DNA of 36,994 bases. It comes from a virus. The DNA lies in IMG/VR virus record IMGVR_UViG_3300037041_000297, positions 1 through 36,994 of that record. One strand, given 5' to 3'. Each line of letters begins with the position of its first letter. The stretch's first letter is position 1. Below, in pieces: positions 10,140 through 16,655 of this stretch. The position numbers and the translations under genes were made by a program. A model generated the notes under the pieces. It ran no database searches. It worked only from the letters and a program-made list of their open reading frames with translations, and had not been told where the DNA came from.

Positions 10140-10369
10140 GCCTAGAATCTAGGTATGCAAAGAAGGAAGTGGTGTCTGTAGTTAAGAGGGCGCACAAGTC
10201 AAAGACACTGTGGTGGAATGGCGCCTTGATTCTAGCCCTTGGTCTACTTGAACTTGCTGCCCAGTCATTTTCCACAGTCTTGCCTCCAGTGGCATATGCT
10301 GGCCTAGTATTTGTTAGCAGTGCTGGTAATATGATTCTCAGATTTAAGACTACAGAGCCAATAGAATGA
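10136..10369 (+). CDS. Putative holin (two membrane segments)
   Basis: A protein of 77 residues starting at TTG 10136 in a TTGA overlap with the preceding stop. A basic N-terminus (KRAHKSK) leads into two hydrophobic segments, about residues 26-43 and 48-66, joined by a short turn with PP, followed by a short charged tail. This matches small class II-like phage holins that permeabilise the inner membrane and release endolysin. It ends in an ATGA overlap with the M15 endolysin gene. A GTG about 30 bases downstream is an alternative start, but it lacks the coupling. Confidence 0.65.
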   Translation: MSLESRYAKKEVVSVVKRAHKSKTLWWNGALILALGLLELAAQSFSTVLPPVAYAGLVFVSSAGNMILRFKTTEPIE

Positions 10370-10770
10370 TCACACTACAAGATTACTTTGTTGATAAGCC
10401 TCATCCTACAGAATATAATCTGAACGCCTTAACTCTTCTGTACAGAGTTAACAATCTATTGGCTGCGTACACAACTGATACCGGCCTAATAATTCCTAAC
10501 AATCCAGCTACCGGCAGTCAAGTATCAGGCAGTGGTGATGGCGGTTTTAGGCTTCCGACCTCTACCACAGGCTCTTCAAAGTCAGCACATAAGGTTGCCC
10601 AAGCTGTAGATATTGCGGATCATGGTGAGCACCTAGATAAATGGCTGGATAAATATCCTGACGCGCTCATTAAATATGATCTATACAGAGAGGAACCCAG
10701 TGCAACTATTAACTGGTGCCATCTTGGAACTAGGAAGCCGCTCTCCGGCAAGAGAACATTCAAACCGTGA
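10366..10770 (+). CDS. Endolysin, peptidase M15A-like
   Basis: A protein of 134 residues, the usual size of single-domain M15 phage endolysins. The metal-binding pattern is visible: S73-x-H75 ... D82 in SAHKVAQAVDI, and a C-terminal W117-C-H119-L. These are the Zn ligands expected in the peptidase M15A family, which cleaves peptide cross-bridges of peptidoglycan. There is no signal peptide, so it should depend on the holin encoded just before it. Coupled starts on both sides (ATGA upstream, GTGA downstream) place it firmly in the lysis operon. Confidence 0.8.
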   Translation: MITLQDYFVDKPHPTEYNLNALTLLYRVNNLLAAYTTDTGLIIPNNPATGSQVSGSGDGGFRLPTSTTGSSKSAHKVAQAVDIADHGEHLDKWLDKYPDALIKYDLYREEPSATINWCHLGTRKPLSGKRTFKP

Positions 10771-11264
10771 TACCGTTTATAGCAGGAATCCAGGCTTTAT
10801 CTCTTAGTACTAAAATTGCTATCGCTACAACGCTCTGTGCTGCATTGTTTTCTGCTGGTCTATACGTTGGTCACAAATGGGGAGTTAGTGCTTGCTATGA
10901 GGCTACAATTGAGGCGCAGAGGCATACCATTGAAACAGGCATCAAACAGGCTGTGGTTTCAGATCAAACGGTCACAAAGTATGTGGACAGAGTACAAATT
11001 GTGCAGGGAAAGAGCAGAGAAATAATTAAAGAGGTAAAAGTTTATGTTCAGGATACTTGTACTTTGTCTGGCGGTTTCAGGTTGCTCCACGATAGCGCCA
11101 TCTACAATGAACTTCCCAGCCCCTCCAGAATTGCTGATGCGGAAACCATTAGCGTTGAAGCCGTTGCCCAAACTGTTATTGAAAACTACCAAGCCTGTAA
11201 CATCAACTCAGAAACCTTATCAAGTCTCCAGTCCTGGGTCAAAGAACAATCAGCAATTAGATGA
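10767..11264 (+). CDS. Rz: Rz-like inner-membrane spanin
   Basis: A protein of 165 residues starting at GTG 10767 in a GTGA overlap with the endolysin stop. An N-terminal membrane anchor at about residues 16-35 (KIAIATTLCAALFSAGLYVG) is followed by a long periplasmic helical region, as in i-spanins. A second gene with a lipobox lies inside its 3' part in another frame, the classical Rz/Rz1 arrangement. The pair would fuse inner and outer membranes at the end of lysis. Sequence identity to lambda Rz is not evident; the call rests on topology and context. Confidence 0.75.
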   Translation: MIPFIAGIQALSLSTKIAIATTLCAALFSAGLYVGHKWGVSACYEATIEAQRHTIETGIKQAVVSDQTVTKYVDRVQIVQGKSREIIKEVKVYVQDTCTLSGGFRLLHDSAIYNELPSPSRIADAETISVEAVAQTVIENYQACNINSETLSSLQSWVKEQSAIR

Positions 11265-11271
11265 GGAGTAA
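11044..11271 (+). CDS. Rz1: Rz1-like outer-membrane spanin lipoprotein, nested in Rz
   Basis: A protein of 75 residues in the +1 frame relative to Rz, starting at ATG 11044 and running 7 bases past the Rz stop. It has a lipoprotein signal (MFRILVLCLAVSGCS) with lipobox LAVSGC and lipidated Cys14. The mature part is Pro-rich (FPAPPELLMRKPLALKPLPK), typical of Rz1. It should sit in the outer membrane and bind the periplasmic end of Rz. The embedded position, lipobox and Pro content together make this a confident call despite the short length. Confidence 0.8.
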   Translation: MFRILVLCLAVSGCSTIAPSTMNFPAPPELLMRKPLALKPLPKLLLKTTKPVTSTQKPYQVSSPGSKNNQQLDEE

Positions 11272-11281
11272 TACTCCCTCA
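11262..11281. terminator. Weak hairpin after the lysis cassette
   Basis: TGAGGAGT-AAT-ACTC(C)CTCA folds into an 8-bp stem with one bulged C and a 3-base loop, right at the Rz and Rz1 stop codons. It lacks a T-tract, so it is at most a weak or factor-assisted terminator. The following bases up to 11431 lie between convergent operons and contain no gene I can support. Confidence 0.3.
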
Positions 11282-11431
11282 GAACCAATAAGTATACTGA
11301 TTTATACCTGTTTTGGAGTATAGATGGGTATAAAGTACCGATTAAGTTGGGCTAGGGGCATGGCCTGAAAACGGTAGATAGGGTTGGATTCGCAATACGT
11401 CTTTAACTCTTCTATACGCTGCCTGACTTAT

Positions 11432-12196
11432 TCATATTGCACAGCCACACCCACCAAAGTCCAGCTGCTCATCCAAGGTAAGCTGCTTACCATCTTCAAT
11501 TGAAAGTCTGAAGTCCTTTAAGGTTTTGTAAGTAAGCTCACCATTAATAGTCTCCCTTAGGAATGGCTTGGCGTTAGGAACTGCGGCATAGACTGCCTGC
11601 TCCTTAGCTTCATGCTCTAGGTACTGATCTCTATCACCTGCCAGAAGCTTTGCATAATGCCCCATCCCCGCCTTAGGACAGAACCCACCACAGTTATTAT
11701 GGCCCAGTCCAAATGAGTATAGCCTTGGTGGAGTTATCCCATGCTGCTTACTATAGTCCTTTAGTATCATCCTGCCATCTTCTACCAGAGTGGACCTGTA
11801 GATGTATGGGAGCTTTCTAGGTTGTAGTCTTGTAAGTCTGTGCTCTTCAGTAATATCTATGCCAAGGTGGATCTCAACCTCATCAAAGTTCCAATGCCTT
11901 GTAATGAACTTGTCTAGGTAGTCTCTCTTTAAGATTCTACTACAGGGGTCTATCCTAGAATTCCCCATGAACTTCACATCCTCAAATACCTGGAACGGTG
12001 TGCGCCCCTCTGCAATGGTGATGTGCTGGCAGCCTAAGAATGCACTGCACTCCTTCATAAAGCGGTATAGATCTTTGTCCTCTATAAGCGTGTCAGCAAA
12101 TAGAGTAACCACATTCTCCTTGCCATACTTAGAGACACAGGCCTCTGCCTCTGCAAAGGAGCCCATTCCGCCTGAGAATGAGATGACATGGATCAC
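11432..12196 (-). CDS. PP-loop ATPase of the PAPS reductase / adenine nucleotide alpha-hydrolase family
   Basis: 254 residues from GTG 12196, chosen because it overlaps the preceding TGA as GTGA and places the PP-loop SFSGGMGS at residues 6-13, as usual. Further Cys-containing motifs follow (DPCSRILKRDYLDKF, NNCGGFCPKAGMGHY) and a C-terminal FGGCGCAI. The PP-loop binds ATP and activates a carbonyl or sulfate by adenylation. Phage members are usually annotated PAPS reductase, but the Cys-rich layout would also suit nucleotide or DNA modification, or sulfur transfer. It is the last gene of the 11-19 kb minus operon. The specific substrate is unknown. Confidence 0.75.
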   Translation of the reverse strand: MIHVISFSGGMGSFAEAEACVSKYGKENVVTLFADTLIEDKDLYRFMKECSAFLGCQHITIAEGRTPFQVFEDVKFMGNSRIDPCSRILKRDYLDKFITRHWNFDEVEIHLGIDITEEHRLTRLQPRKLPYIYRSTLVEDGRMILKDYSKQHGITPPRLYSFGLGHNNCGGFCPKAGMGHYAKLLAGDRDQYLEHEAKEQAVYAAVPNAKPFLRETINGELTYKTLKDFRLSIEDGKQLTLDEQLDFGGCGCAI

Positions 12197-12318
12197 ATGA
12201 ACATCCAAACAACAACCATTATTACTGTACCCAAGACAGCAAATAGTGGGGTAATGGCTAGCATTAAAAGCAGCCACTCATGGTGGGAGAATCTGTGCCT
12301 GTATTTATTCTTAATCAT
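12193..12318 (-). CDS. Single-pass membrane micropeptide (41 aa)
   Basis: 41 residues starting at ATG 12318. The N-terminus is basic and His-rich (MIKNKYRHRFSHHEW), followed by about 25 strongly hydrophobic residues (LLLMLAITPLFAVLGTVIMV and on), ending WMFM. It overlaps the stop of the preceding zinc-ribbon gene by 8 bases and overlaps the PP-loop gene start as ATGTGA, so coupled translation is likely. No family is recognised; an inner-membrane peptide of unknown role. Confidence 0.6.
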   Translation of the reverse strand: MIKNKYRHRFSHHEWLLLMLAITPLFAVLGTVIMVVVWMFM

Positions 12319-12490
12319 TTGGTTTCCTATATACACCTGTTGAATCAAACTTCTTCCTGCCAGCAGTACACTCAGGGCAGATCCGCCTAGTTACTTTACC
12401 AAGCTTATTATATATAGCTTTCCACCCCAGCAAGATCTCCTCTGTTATAAACTTAGACTTGCCGCATTGCATACAGAACTTGGTTGTCAC
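12311..12490 (-). CDS. Small zinc-ribbon protein
   Basis: 59 residues from GTG 12490, chosen because it forms a GTGA overlap with the preceding stop; an in-frame GTG 9 bases upstream is the alternative. Two CxxC knuckles (CMQC near the start, CPEC about 30 residues later) form a zinc ribbon. The remainder is basic (GKVTRRI, AGRKK). This suggests nucleic-acid or protein binding. Small zinc ribbons of this type are common in phage early operons and have no assigned function. Confidence 0.6.
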   Translation of the reverse strand: MTTKFCMQCGKSKFITEEILLGWKAIYNKLGKVTRRICPECTAGRKKFDSTGVYRKPND

Positions 12491-13011
12491 TTGCCCCACT
12501 CCTCTCTCTTAGCCCTAACAGCATCCCAATGATCATCAATAGTCAAACAAGCAAAAGTGTACCTAGAATAAGCAGCATCTATAGCACGAATATCATCCCC
12601 AGCCTCATCCAGCGCAGCATCTCTAACGGCAGCACAAGCAATCCTATCCTCAGACCAAGCGGCTTCATCTGCTTTCTTTTGATCTTCTTTGCTTCTGCTC
12701 TCTACTTCGCCTTGCTCATAGAGATGCGCCTCCCATGCTTCTTGATTCTCTTTCTTATAGTCCTTATAGATATGTGCTTCCCATTCTTCTTGAGTTCTAA
12801 TTAGATCTTTCTTATAGAACCCTGCGCTGTTTAATACAGCCTCAAGATTTGGACCCATGATTTTAGTAGGGCTAGACATTTCTCTTCTGGTCTTATCAGC
12901 AACCATCTGTGCAAACGTCACTAGATGTTTAGTGTTAACGTGCCAGACTGTACCTTCAGGATTTTGGTCAATCGCTTCACGCAGCATTTGCTTTACCTCA
13001 TCCTCACTCAT
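12487..13011 (-). CDS. Acidic helical protein of unknown function
   Basis: 174 residues, rich in Glu, Asp, Ala and Lys, with long helices and many Trp/Tyr spaced through the C-terminal half (EEWEAHIYKDY repeated in variant form as QEAWEAHLYEQ). The near repeat EWEAHIY / AWEAHLY suggests an internal duplication. The start is in an ATGA overlap with the preceding gene, and the stop overlaps the zinc-ribbon start. Not recognised. Confidence 0.55.
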   Translation of the reverse strand: MSEDEVKQMLREAIDQNPEGTVWHVNTKHLVTFAQMVADKTRREMSSPTKIMGPNLEAVLNSAGFYKKDLIRTQEEWEAHIYKDYKKENQEAWEAHLYEQGEVESRSKEDQKKADEAAWSEDRIACAAVRDAALDEAGDDIRAIDAAYSRYTFACLTIDDHWDAVRAKREEWGK

Positions 13012-13025
13012 GTGTTCTTCTCCTT
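13004..13025. repeat. 22-bp direct repeat at a gene junction, copy 1
   Basis: A 22-base sequence (+ strand TCACTCATGTGTTCTTCTCC then TT) identical to 13255-13276. On the minus strand it holds the ribosome site AAGGAG, the codons for C-terminal KEKNT, and the ATGA stop/start overlap. The two copies flank the gene at 13008-13262. Confidence 0.85.
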
Positions 13026-13262
13026 TAATAGCTGTTCAATGGCACGGGCATAGTCTGAATCTCCTACATCATAATTATCCATTAAAGTTTCAATCTCATC
13101 ATCCGTCAGCCCTACCCATTCTCTAGCAGCCCTATAATGCCCCAGCACATCTCTTAACTCTGACTCAAGCGAATCTAGTAGCTCATCCAATGTATCAGCA
13201 TGACCTGTTGCCAAGTCAAACGTACCCATGATACGAATAAGCCTTTCCTTTGGATCACTCAT
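13008..13262 (-). CDS. Small acidic hypothetical protein (84 aa)
   Basis: 84 residues, acidic and helical. The C-terminal half contains GLTDDEIETLMDNYD and DYARAIEQLLKEKN, the sort of short helix pair seen in many phage small proteins. It is bounded by two identical 22-bp junctions that each carry a ribosome site plus an ATGA overlap, so it could be gained or lost without disturbing its neighbours. Function unknown. Confidence 0.6.
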   Translation of the reverse strand: MSDPKERLIRIMGTFDLATGHADTLDELLDSLESELRDVLGHYRAAREWVGLTDDEIETLMDNYDVGDSDYARAIEQLLKEKNT

Positions 13263-13276
13263 GTGTTCTTCTCCTT
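13255..13276. repeat. 22-bp direct repeat at a gene junction, copy 2
   Basis: Identical to 13004-13025. On the minus strand it ends the zinc-finger gene (C-terminal KEKNT) and provides the ribosome site and ATG of the next gene. Confidence 0.85.
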
Positions 13277-13777
13277 ATTTTTTGCCCTTGACAATACTCT
13301 GCGCTCAGTTGCAACAAGTGCCGCAACTTCTTTGCTGTAAACAGCCTTGCCCATTTTTATGATTTTCCAAATAGCATGCCCCCCCATCCCTATCTCACGC
13401 TTTACATCAGCCAGCGTTTTCTTTTCTTTAAGTATTTTCGCAACAACTGGTGCTAATCTATTCAGCCTATCAGCATGATTTTTTCTGTTTCTATCAGCAA
13501 CTTTATCTCTTCCAGCCTGAGAATATTCGGCTGGTGATATGCCAATTCCGTTAGCTGCATTTTCTTTGCATCTTGCTGTTGTTTCTGCAAGCCAATCAGG
13601 ATCAAGAAGCCTCTGCTTCATAGATTTACTCAGGCGATGCGATAACGATTCATCAACCAATGGGGTGGTCTTCATCATGCCAAACTGTTCTTTGTAATCA
13701 GCTGGATCAACATGGTGCTTGTGGCGCAAATGAACCCCAAGGTTTATATAATCCTTATCACATAGCAAGCATTTCAC
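13259..13777 (-). CDS. Ros/MucR-like zinc-finger DNA-binding protein
   Basis: 172 residues. The N-terminus has C3-x2-C6 and a histidine cluster at 16-22 ([20 protein letters not shown]), close to the Ros/MucR finger pattern in which the His pair is followed by xPxxYxxxxG. The C-terminal part is basic, and [20 protein letters not shown] may be a helix-turn-helix. DNA binding is therefore likely, either as a transcription regulator or as a homing-endonuclease-like accessory domain. It overlaps the sigma-like gene upstream by 20 bases. Confidence 0.6.
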   Translation of the reverse strand: MKCLLCDKDYINLGVHLRHKHHVDPADYKEQFGMMKTTPLVDESLSHRLSKSMKQRLLDPDWLAETTARCKENAANGIGISPAEYSQAGRDKVADRNRKNHADRLNRLAPVVAKILKEKKTLADVKREIGMGGHAIWKIIKMGKAVYSKEVAALVATERRVLSRAKNKEKNT

Positions 13778-14453
13778 GATTCACTCTCCTCTCTTCAGCC
13801 AAACGCTCACGATCTACTCTAATCTCCTCAGCCCAACGCTCACTCTCTCTTATCCTCTCTTCATTCTTCTCATATTCTTCTGGATCAGTAGCTAGAAGTA
13901 GAGGCTGTGATCTTGTTGGGTGGCGCAGCTTCCTCAGCGCCTTTGCTTCAATCTGCCTAACCCTTTCGCGGGTCACTCCAAATATATTAGCTACCTCCAG
14001 TAGGCTGTGTTCTTTTCCATCGATGCCAAACCTAAGGTTTATAATTTTCTTCTCCCTTTCTGTCAGCTCTTCTAACACAGTTCCAACTGCACCCACTATA
14101 TCTTGGCGCTCCAACCTCAAAGATGGATCTTGTGTTGGATCATCTAGCATACGGGATATATCTTCAAACCCTAGATCAACAGTACCCTTATTAGTTTTAA
14201 GTGGTGTCATCTGCTCCTGTGAGAATAAATCAGTAGGCATCACAAATAGATACTCACATACCTTGAGAACACATGGAATCCATTCACCCTTCCTATCAAC
14301 TGGAGCTTTCTTTAGATTAATCACATCACCAAAGGTAGCATTACAAGTCTGTGCATTGCGGCATAACTCTGAGACAGTCTTGATTCCGCGCTCTTCCATT
14401 AAACGTAGGATATTTGCATTCCTTACTCTTACCTCTACTCTATAATCACTCAC
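13758..14453 (-). CDS. Sigma-70 region-4 protein fused to an Xre-like N-terminal domain
   Basis: 231 residues from GTG 14453 (GTGA overlap with the preceding stop). Residues about 12-80 ([20 protein letters not shown] ... VMPTDLFS) look like a helix-turn-helix/Xre-type domain. Residues about 118-180 match RpoD region 4, including [20 protein letters not shown] and [18 protein letters not shown], the -35 recognition helix. Region 2, needed to melt the -10 element, is absent. A charged Arg/Glu-rich helical tail (190-231) follows. It probably contacts RNA polymerase and -35-like sequences to redirect transcription, possibly as an anti- or co-sigma factor. Region 4 is seen; the regulatory role is inferred. 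Confidence 0.8.
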   Translation of the reverse strand: MSDYRVEVRVRNANILRLMEERGIKTVSELCRNAQTCNATFGDVINLKKAPVDRKGEWIPCVLKVCEYLFVMPTDLFSQEQMTPLKTNKGTVDLGFEDISRMLDDPTQDPSLRLERQDIVGAVGTVLEELTEREKKIINLRFGIDGKEHSLLEVANIFGVTRERVRQIEAKALRKLRHPTRSQPLLLATDPEEYEKNEERIRESERWAEEIRVDRERLAEERRVNREMLAM

Positions 14454-14674
14454 GCATCCTCCTTGAGCTTAGCATCAACCCTCCAAGCATTATAAGCATT
14501 AGCATTAGCAGCATTATAAGCATCCTCAACAAGGACAAAGTCAGCCCAAGCATCATTAATAGAGGCATTATAAATGCGCTTAGTAGTTGCCCTAGCCTCA
14601 TTCCTGGCAACATCAGCAGCAATCCTAGCAGTATCAAAAGTTTCAAAAGCCTTTCTGTATTCTTCTTTGTTCAT
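14450..14674 (-). CDS. Ala/Asn-rich hypothetical protein (74 aa)
   Basis: 74 residues, helical and Ala-rich, with a short low-complexity run ([14 protein letters not shown]) encoded by an imperfect GCATTA-type DNA microrepeat around 14485-14525. The start ATG overlaps the Xre gene stop, and its own stop overlaps the GTG of the sigma-like gene. Possibly a coiled-coil partner of the sigma-like protein, judging only by adjacency. Not recognised. Confidence 0.5.
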   Translation of the reverse strand: MNKEEYRKAFETFDTARIAADVARNEARATTKRIYNASINDAWADFVLVEDAYNAANANAYNAWRVDAKLKEDA

Positions 14675-14868
14675 GACTCCTCCTTAAATTTATCTATTCT
14701 CTGATTACATACAAAGAGCATATGTATCCAGTCATACCCATCCATCATGCGCTCACCAGTCTCAGCCTCATGGATAGTGACTGGGCATATCTTGGTTAAC
14801 ATACCCAGCTCTACTTGAGTAAGGCCAGCCGCCAGTCTTAGCGCCTTAACTGCTTCAGGGGTTTGCAT
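14671..14868 (-). CDS. Xre/Cro-like helix-turn-helix protein
   Basis: 65 residues. ALRLAAGLTQVELGMLTKIC followed by VTIHEAETGERMM matches the Cro/C1-type HTH (helix 2 LTQVELGML, recognition helix around VTIHEAE). It is a stand-alone DNA-binding domain with a short tail. A GGAGGAGAAGC ribosome site precedes the ATG. Without a lysogeny module it more likely controls early operons than lysogeny. Confidence 0.7.
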   Translation of the reverse strand: MQTPEAVKALRLAAGLTQVELGMLTKICPVTIHEAETGERMMDGYDWIHMLFVCNQRIDKFKEES

Positions 14869-15055
14869 GCTTCTCCTCCTGGAATTGATCTAGTGCTGCG
14901 TCTTCTTCTGCTTTGATTCTCTTCAGCTCACTTGGGGGAATCCAGCCCATCTTCTTAAACGTACTTAACAAATCAGTAGAAACATCGTTGATATATACAA
15001 AGTCTTTATCAGTGATACCTCTGTGTATTATTACGCTATCATCTTCCTTACCCAT
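14855..15055 (-). CDS. Hypothetical protein (66 aa)
   Basis: I chose ATG 15055 because GAGGT lies five bases upstream; an in-frame TTG at 15067, coupled to the preceding stop, is the alternative. The protein begins MGKEDDSVIIHRGITDKDFV and ends in a charged helix (ELKRIKAEEDAALDQFQEEK). Not recognised. Confidence 0.5.
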   Translation of the reverse strand: MGKEDDSVIIHRGITDKDFVYINDVSTDLLSTFKKMGWIPPSELKRIKAEEDAALDQFQEEKHANP

Positions 15056-15063
15056 AAAATACC

Positions 15064-15441
15064 TCAACTGTAAAAGTGGTGCTCACCACAGGTTGTTAGC
15101 AATCTAAGCTTACTCCAGCTCTTTGGCTTTTCAATCCAGGTTGCGTGGAAGTGAGTGCCAGCAAACTTACCTCCACCATATAGCGCAGTCTTAGCCGCCC
15201 TCTCAGACTTAATCCAAGCCGCGCTTTCCTTATTAGGCCTGTGCTCTGGCCTTACTACCCCACCAGCCATCTTCTCAGGCACCCAGCTAAACTGTGCAGG
15301 CGCTAGGATAACCTTGGATATATCCCCATCTGGCCCCATGCGATTTAAGGCCACCTGTGCAATCTTGGTCATGCAAACCTCCTCCTGATTGCGCCCTTCA
15401 AACCAGACCGTAAGCGTTAACCACATCAATAGTTCAGTCAT
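15064..15441 (-). CDS. SleB-like cell-wall hydrolase
   Basis: 125 residues from ATG 15441, which overlaps the preceding stop (ATGA) and has GAGGG just upstream. The SleB/hydrolase_2 pattern is clear: a catalytic-type Glu in WFEGRNQEE (E15), then AQFSW (50-53), THFHATW (96-102) and C-terminal GEHHFY (119-124). The family cleaves peptidoglycan glycan strands as a lytic transglycosylase/amidase-like enzyme. It lies in the early minus operon, not with the lysis genes, so it may serve another step such as wall remodelling during infection or virion assembly. The hydrophobic start (LLMWLTLTVWF) belongs to the domain fold and is not a signal peptide. Confidence 0.8.
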   Translation of the reverse strand: MTELLMWLTLTVWFEGRNQEEVCMTKIAQVALNRMGPDGDISKVILAPAQFSWVPEKMAGGVVRPEHRPNKESAAWIKSERAAKTALYGGGKFAGTHFHATWIEKPKSWSKLRLLTTCGEHHFYS

Positions 15442-15710
15442 GTACCCTCCAGTAAATGAGTAGTGCAATCTAACAACAGATCCTCTGATATACCATGATA
15501 CTTAGTAAAGCCCCTGCTACCCATGCCATGCACACCTGTGGCCCCTCTGTGGTGCTCAGGACATAGAGGAATTACTGGTGCGTTATCCCTCTTGCCGCCC
15601 TTCCTGATGTGATGCAATTCTGCTGGCGTATCCAGTACACCTTTGTAGATACACAAGACACACCCAAGTCTGGCGGTCCTGTCATACCTAAGCTTCTGCT
15701 CCTTGGTCAC
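15438..15710 (-). CDS. Ref-like HNH nuclease
   Basis: 90 residues from GTG 15710 in a GTGA overlap. CVLC (17-20), ELHHIRKGGKRDNAPVIPLC with H33/H34 and C50, and PEHHRGATGVHGMG (H53, H54, H61) match the small HNH family related to phage P1 Ref, a RecA-dependent nuclease. Such proteins often travel with phage recombination genes, as here next to Sak3-type and SSB-like genes. It probably nicks or cuts recombination intermediates. Confidence 0.75.
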   Translation of the reverse strand: MTKEQKLRYDRTARLGCVLCIYKGVLDTPAELHHIRKGGKRDNAPVIPLCPEHHRGATGVHGMGSRGFTKYHGISEDLLLDCTTHLLEGT

Positions 15711-15988
15711 TTAGCCAAACAGGAGATTTGATCATTCAGAATGTCTGCTATCTTCTGACCGTCAAAGGATACTGCATTGGCAATCCTGTCATTATTGATT
15801 ACCTCTGATGCATCCCTCAGCCCCTTGTTATAGCCACTGGCATACTCTCCATGCCCCTCTATAATCATGGTCAATGCATCACGCACCATAGCTGAGGCCT
15901 GTCTCTTCTGGGCCAGCTTCTTCAGTGCTTCATATATTCCTCTAGTCAGATTGACTGAGTAAGGGACTAGCTTGTTGTCGCTTTCCAT
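15707..15988 (-). CDS. Ribbon-helix-helix-like DNA-binding protein
   Basis: 93 residues. The N-terminal part PYSVNLTRGIYEALKKLAQK, followed by QASAMVRDALTMIIEG, has the strand-helix-helix pattern of Arc/CopG proteins. The C-terminal half is helical with no clear motif. It overlaps both neighbours. Likely a small regulator. Confidence 0.55.
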   Translation of the reverse strand: MESDNKLVPYSVNLTRGIYEALKKLAQKRQASAMVRDALTMIIEGHGEYASGYNKGLRDASEVINNDRIANAVSFDGQKIADILNDQISCLAK

Positions 15989-16389
15989 AAATGGAACTCC
16001 TGTTTGATAGATAAGAACCTTGATTTAGCAATGGCATTGGTGGCAATTTCAGTCCTGGACTCAACTCCCAGCTCATGCTTTAGCCAGCTAGTTGCGTCCA
16101 ATTCCCTTGCCTCCAATATCACCCCAGACTCCAGCAAGAACTGCCAGAAGGCTGAGTCCCTGCATAAGATTGCAGCAGATCTAACTGTATCCCTGCCCAG
16201 CTCCTGATCCCTATTCATGGGGCTGCTGTCATCAGCTATCCTGACAACAACAACCTGATACCGCGCCCCAACAAAGTCCCTTAGTATTGGCTCAGGTACT
16301 TCATCAGGGTGCATCCTTAGGGTAAGAATATATCCACTGCTATCTTGTTTGATGGCAACTTTTATAGCCTCAAAGTTACTGGTTTCCAT
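15967..16389 (-). CDS. Conserved phage protein of the recombination cluster, unknown function
   Basis: 140 residues. The first half is strand-rich (IKVAIKQDSSGYILTLRMHP, then DFVGARYQVVVVRI), and the second half is helical (AAILCRDSAFWQFLLE, ESRTEIATNAIAKSRFLSIK). I recall similar proteins beside single-strand binding genes in other phages but no assigned function. The ATG overlaps the SSB-like stop as TAATG, and the gene overlaps the RHH gene by 22 bases. A role with the neighbouring recombination proteins is an inference from position. Confidence 0.6.
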   Translation of the reverse strand: METSNFEAIKVAIKQDSSGYILTLRMHPDEVPEPILRDFVGARYQVVVVRIADDSSPMNRDQELGRDTVRSAAILCRDSAFWQFLLESGVILEARELDATSWLKHELGVESRTEIATNAIAKSRFLSIKQEFHLWKATTS

Positions 16390-16655
16390 TAGAACGGTAT
16401 ATCCGCATCATTGGCTTGTGGCTTCTGCTGCTGGGCTGGCTTGTAGTCATTAACCTTCATTGAGAAGTAGTCACCATTGGTGCCTTGCTTGGTCCAGCCA
16501 GATAGCTTGATAACAATGTCATCCTCATCTGTCTCATTCAATGCCTTCTTCAGCATCTCACGGGTGAAGGACATATCCCCACTCAGATCTGGTGACTTAG
16601 GGTTAACCTTGTTACGGGCGTAGAAGAGTGCTCCTGTGTTTGGATACTTATTCAT
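16389..16655 (-). CDS. SSB-like protein with acidic DIPF tail
   Basis: 88 residues. The body (KLSGWTKQGTNGDYFSMKV) looks like part of an OB-type strand pattern. The protein ends with a Gln/Pro-rich linker and the tip NDADIPF, the C-terminal signature that SSB proteins use to recruit partners. It lies between the annealing protein and other recombination genes. It is shorter than bacterial SSB, so it may be a minimal ssDNA-binding protein. The tail is seen; ssDNA binding is inferred. Confidence 0.65.
   Translation of the reverse strand: MNKYPNTGALFYARNKVNPKSPDLSGDMSFTREMLKKALNETDEDDIVIKLSGWTKQGTNGDYFSMKVNDYKPAQQQKPQANDADIPF

Noticed and set aside
11355-11420. Possible tRNA in the gap before the PP-loop gene (GGGTTGGATTCGC)
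   Set aside because: The T-arm similarity is partial, and no acceptor or anticodon stem can be formed.
13660-14445. Plus-strand open frame of 261 codons opposite the sigma-like gene
   Set aside because: Ser-rich translation of the opposite strand of two well-supported minus genes.
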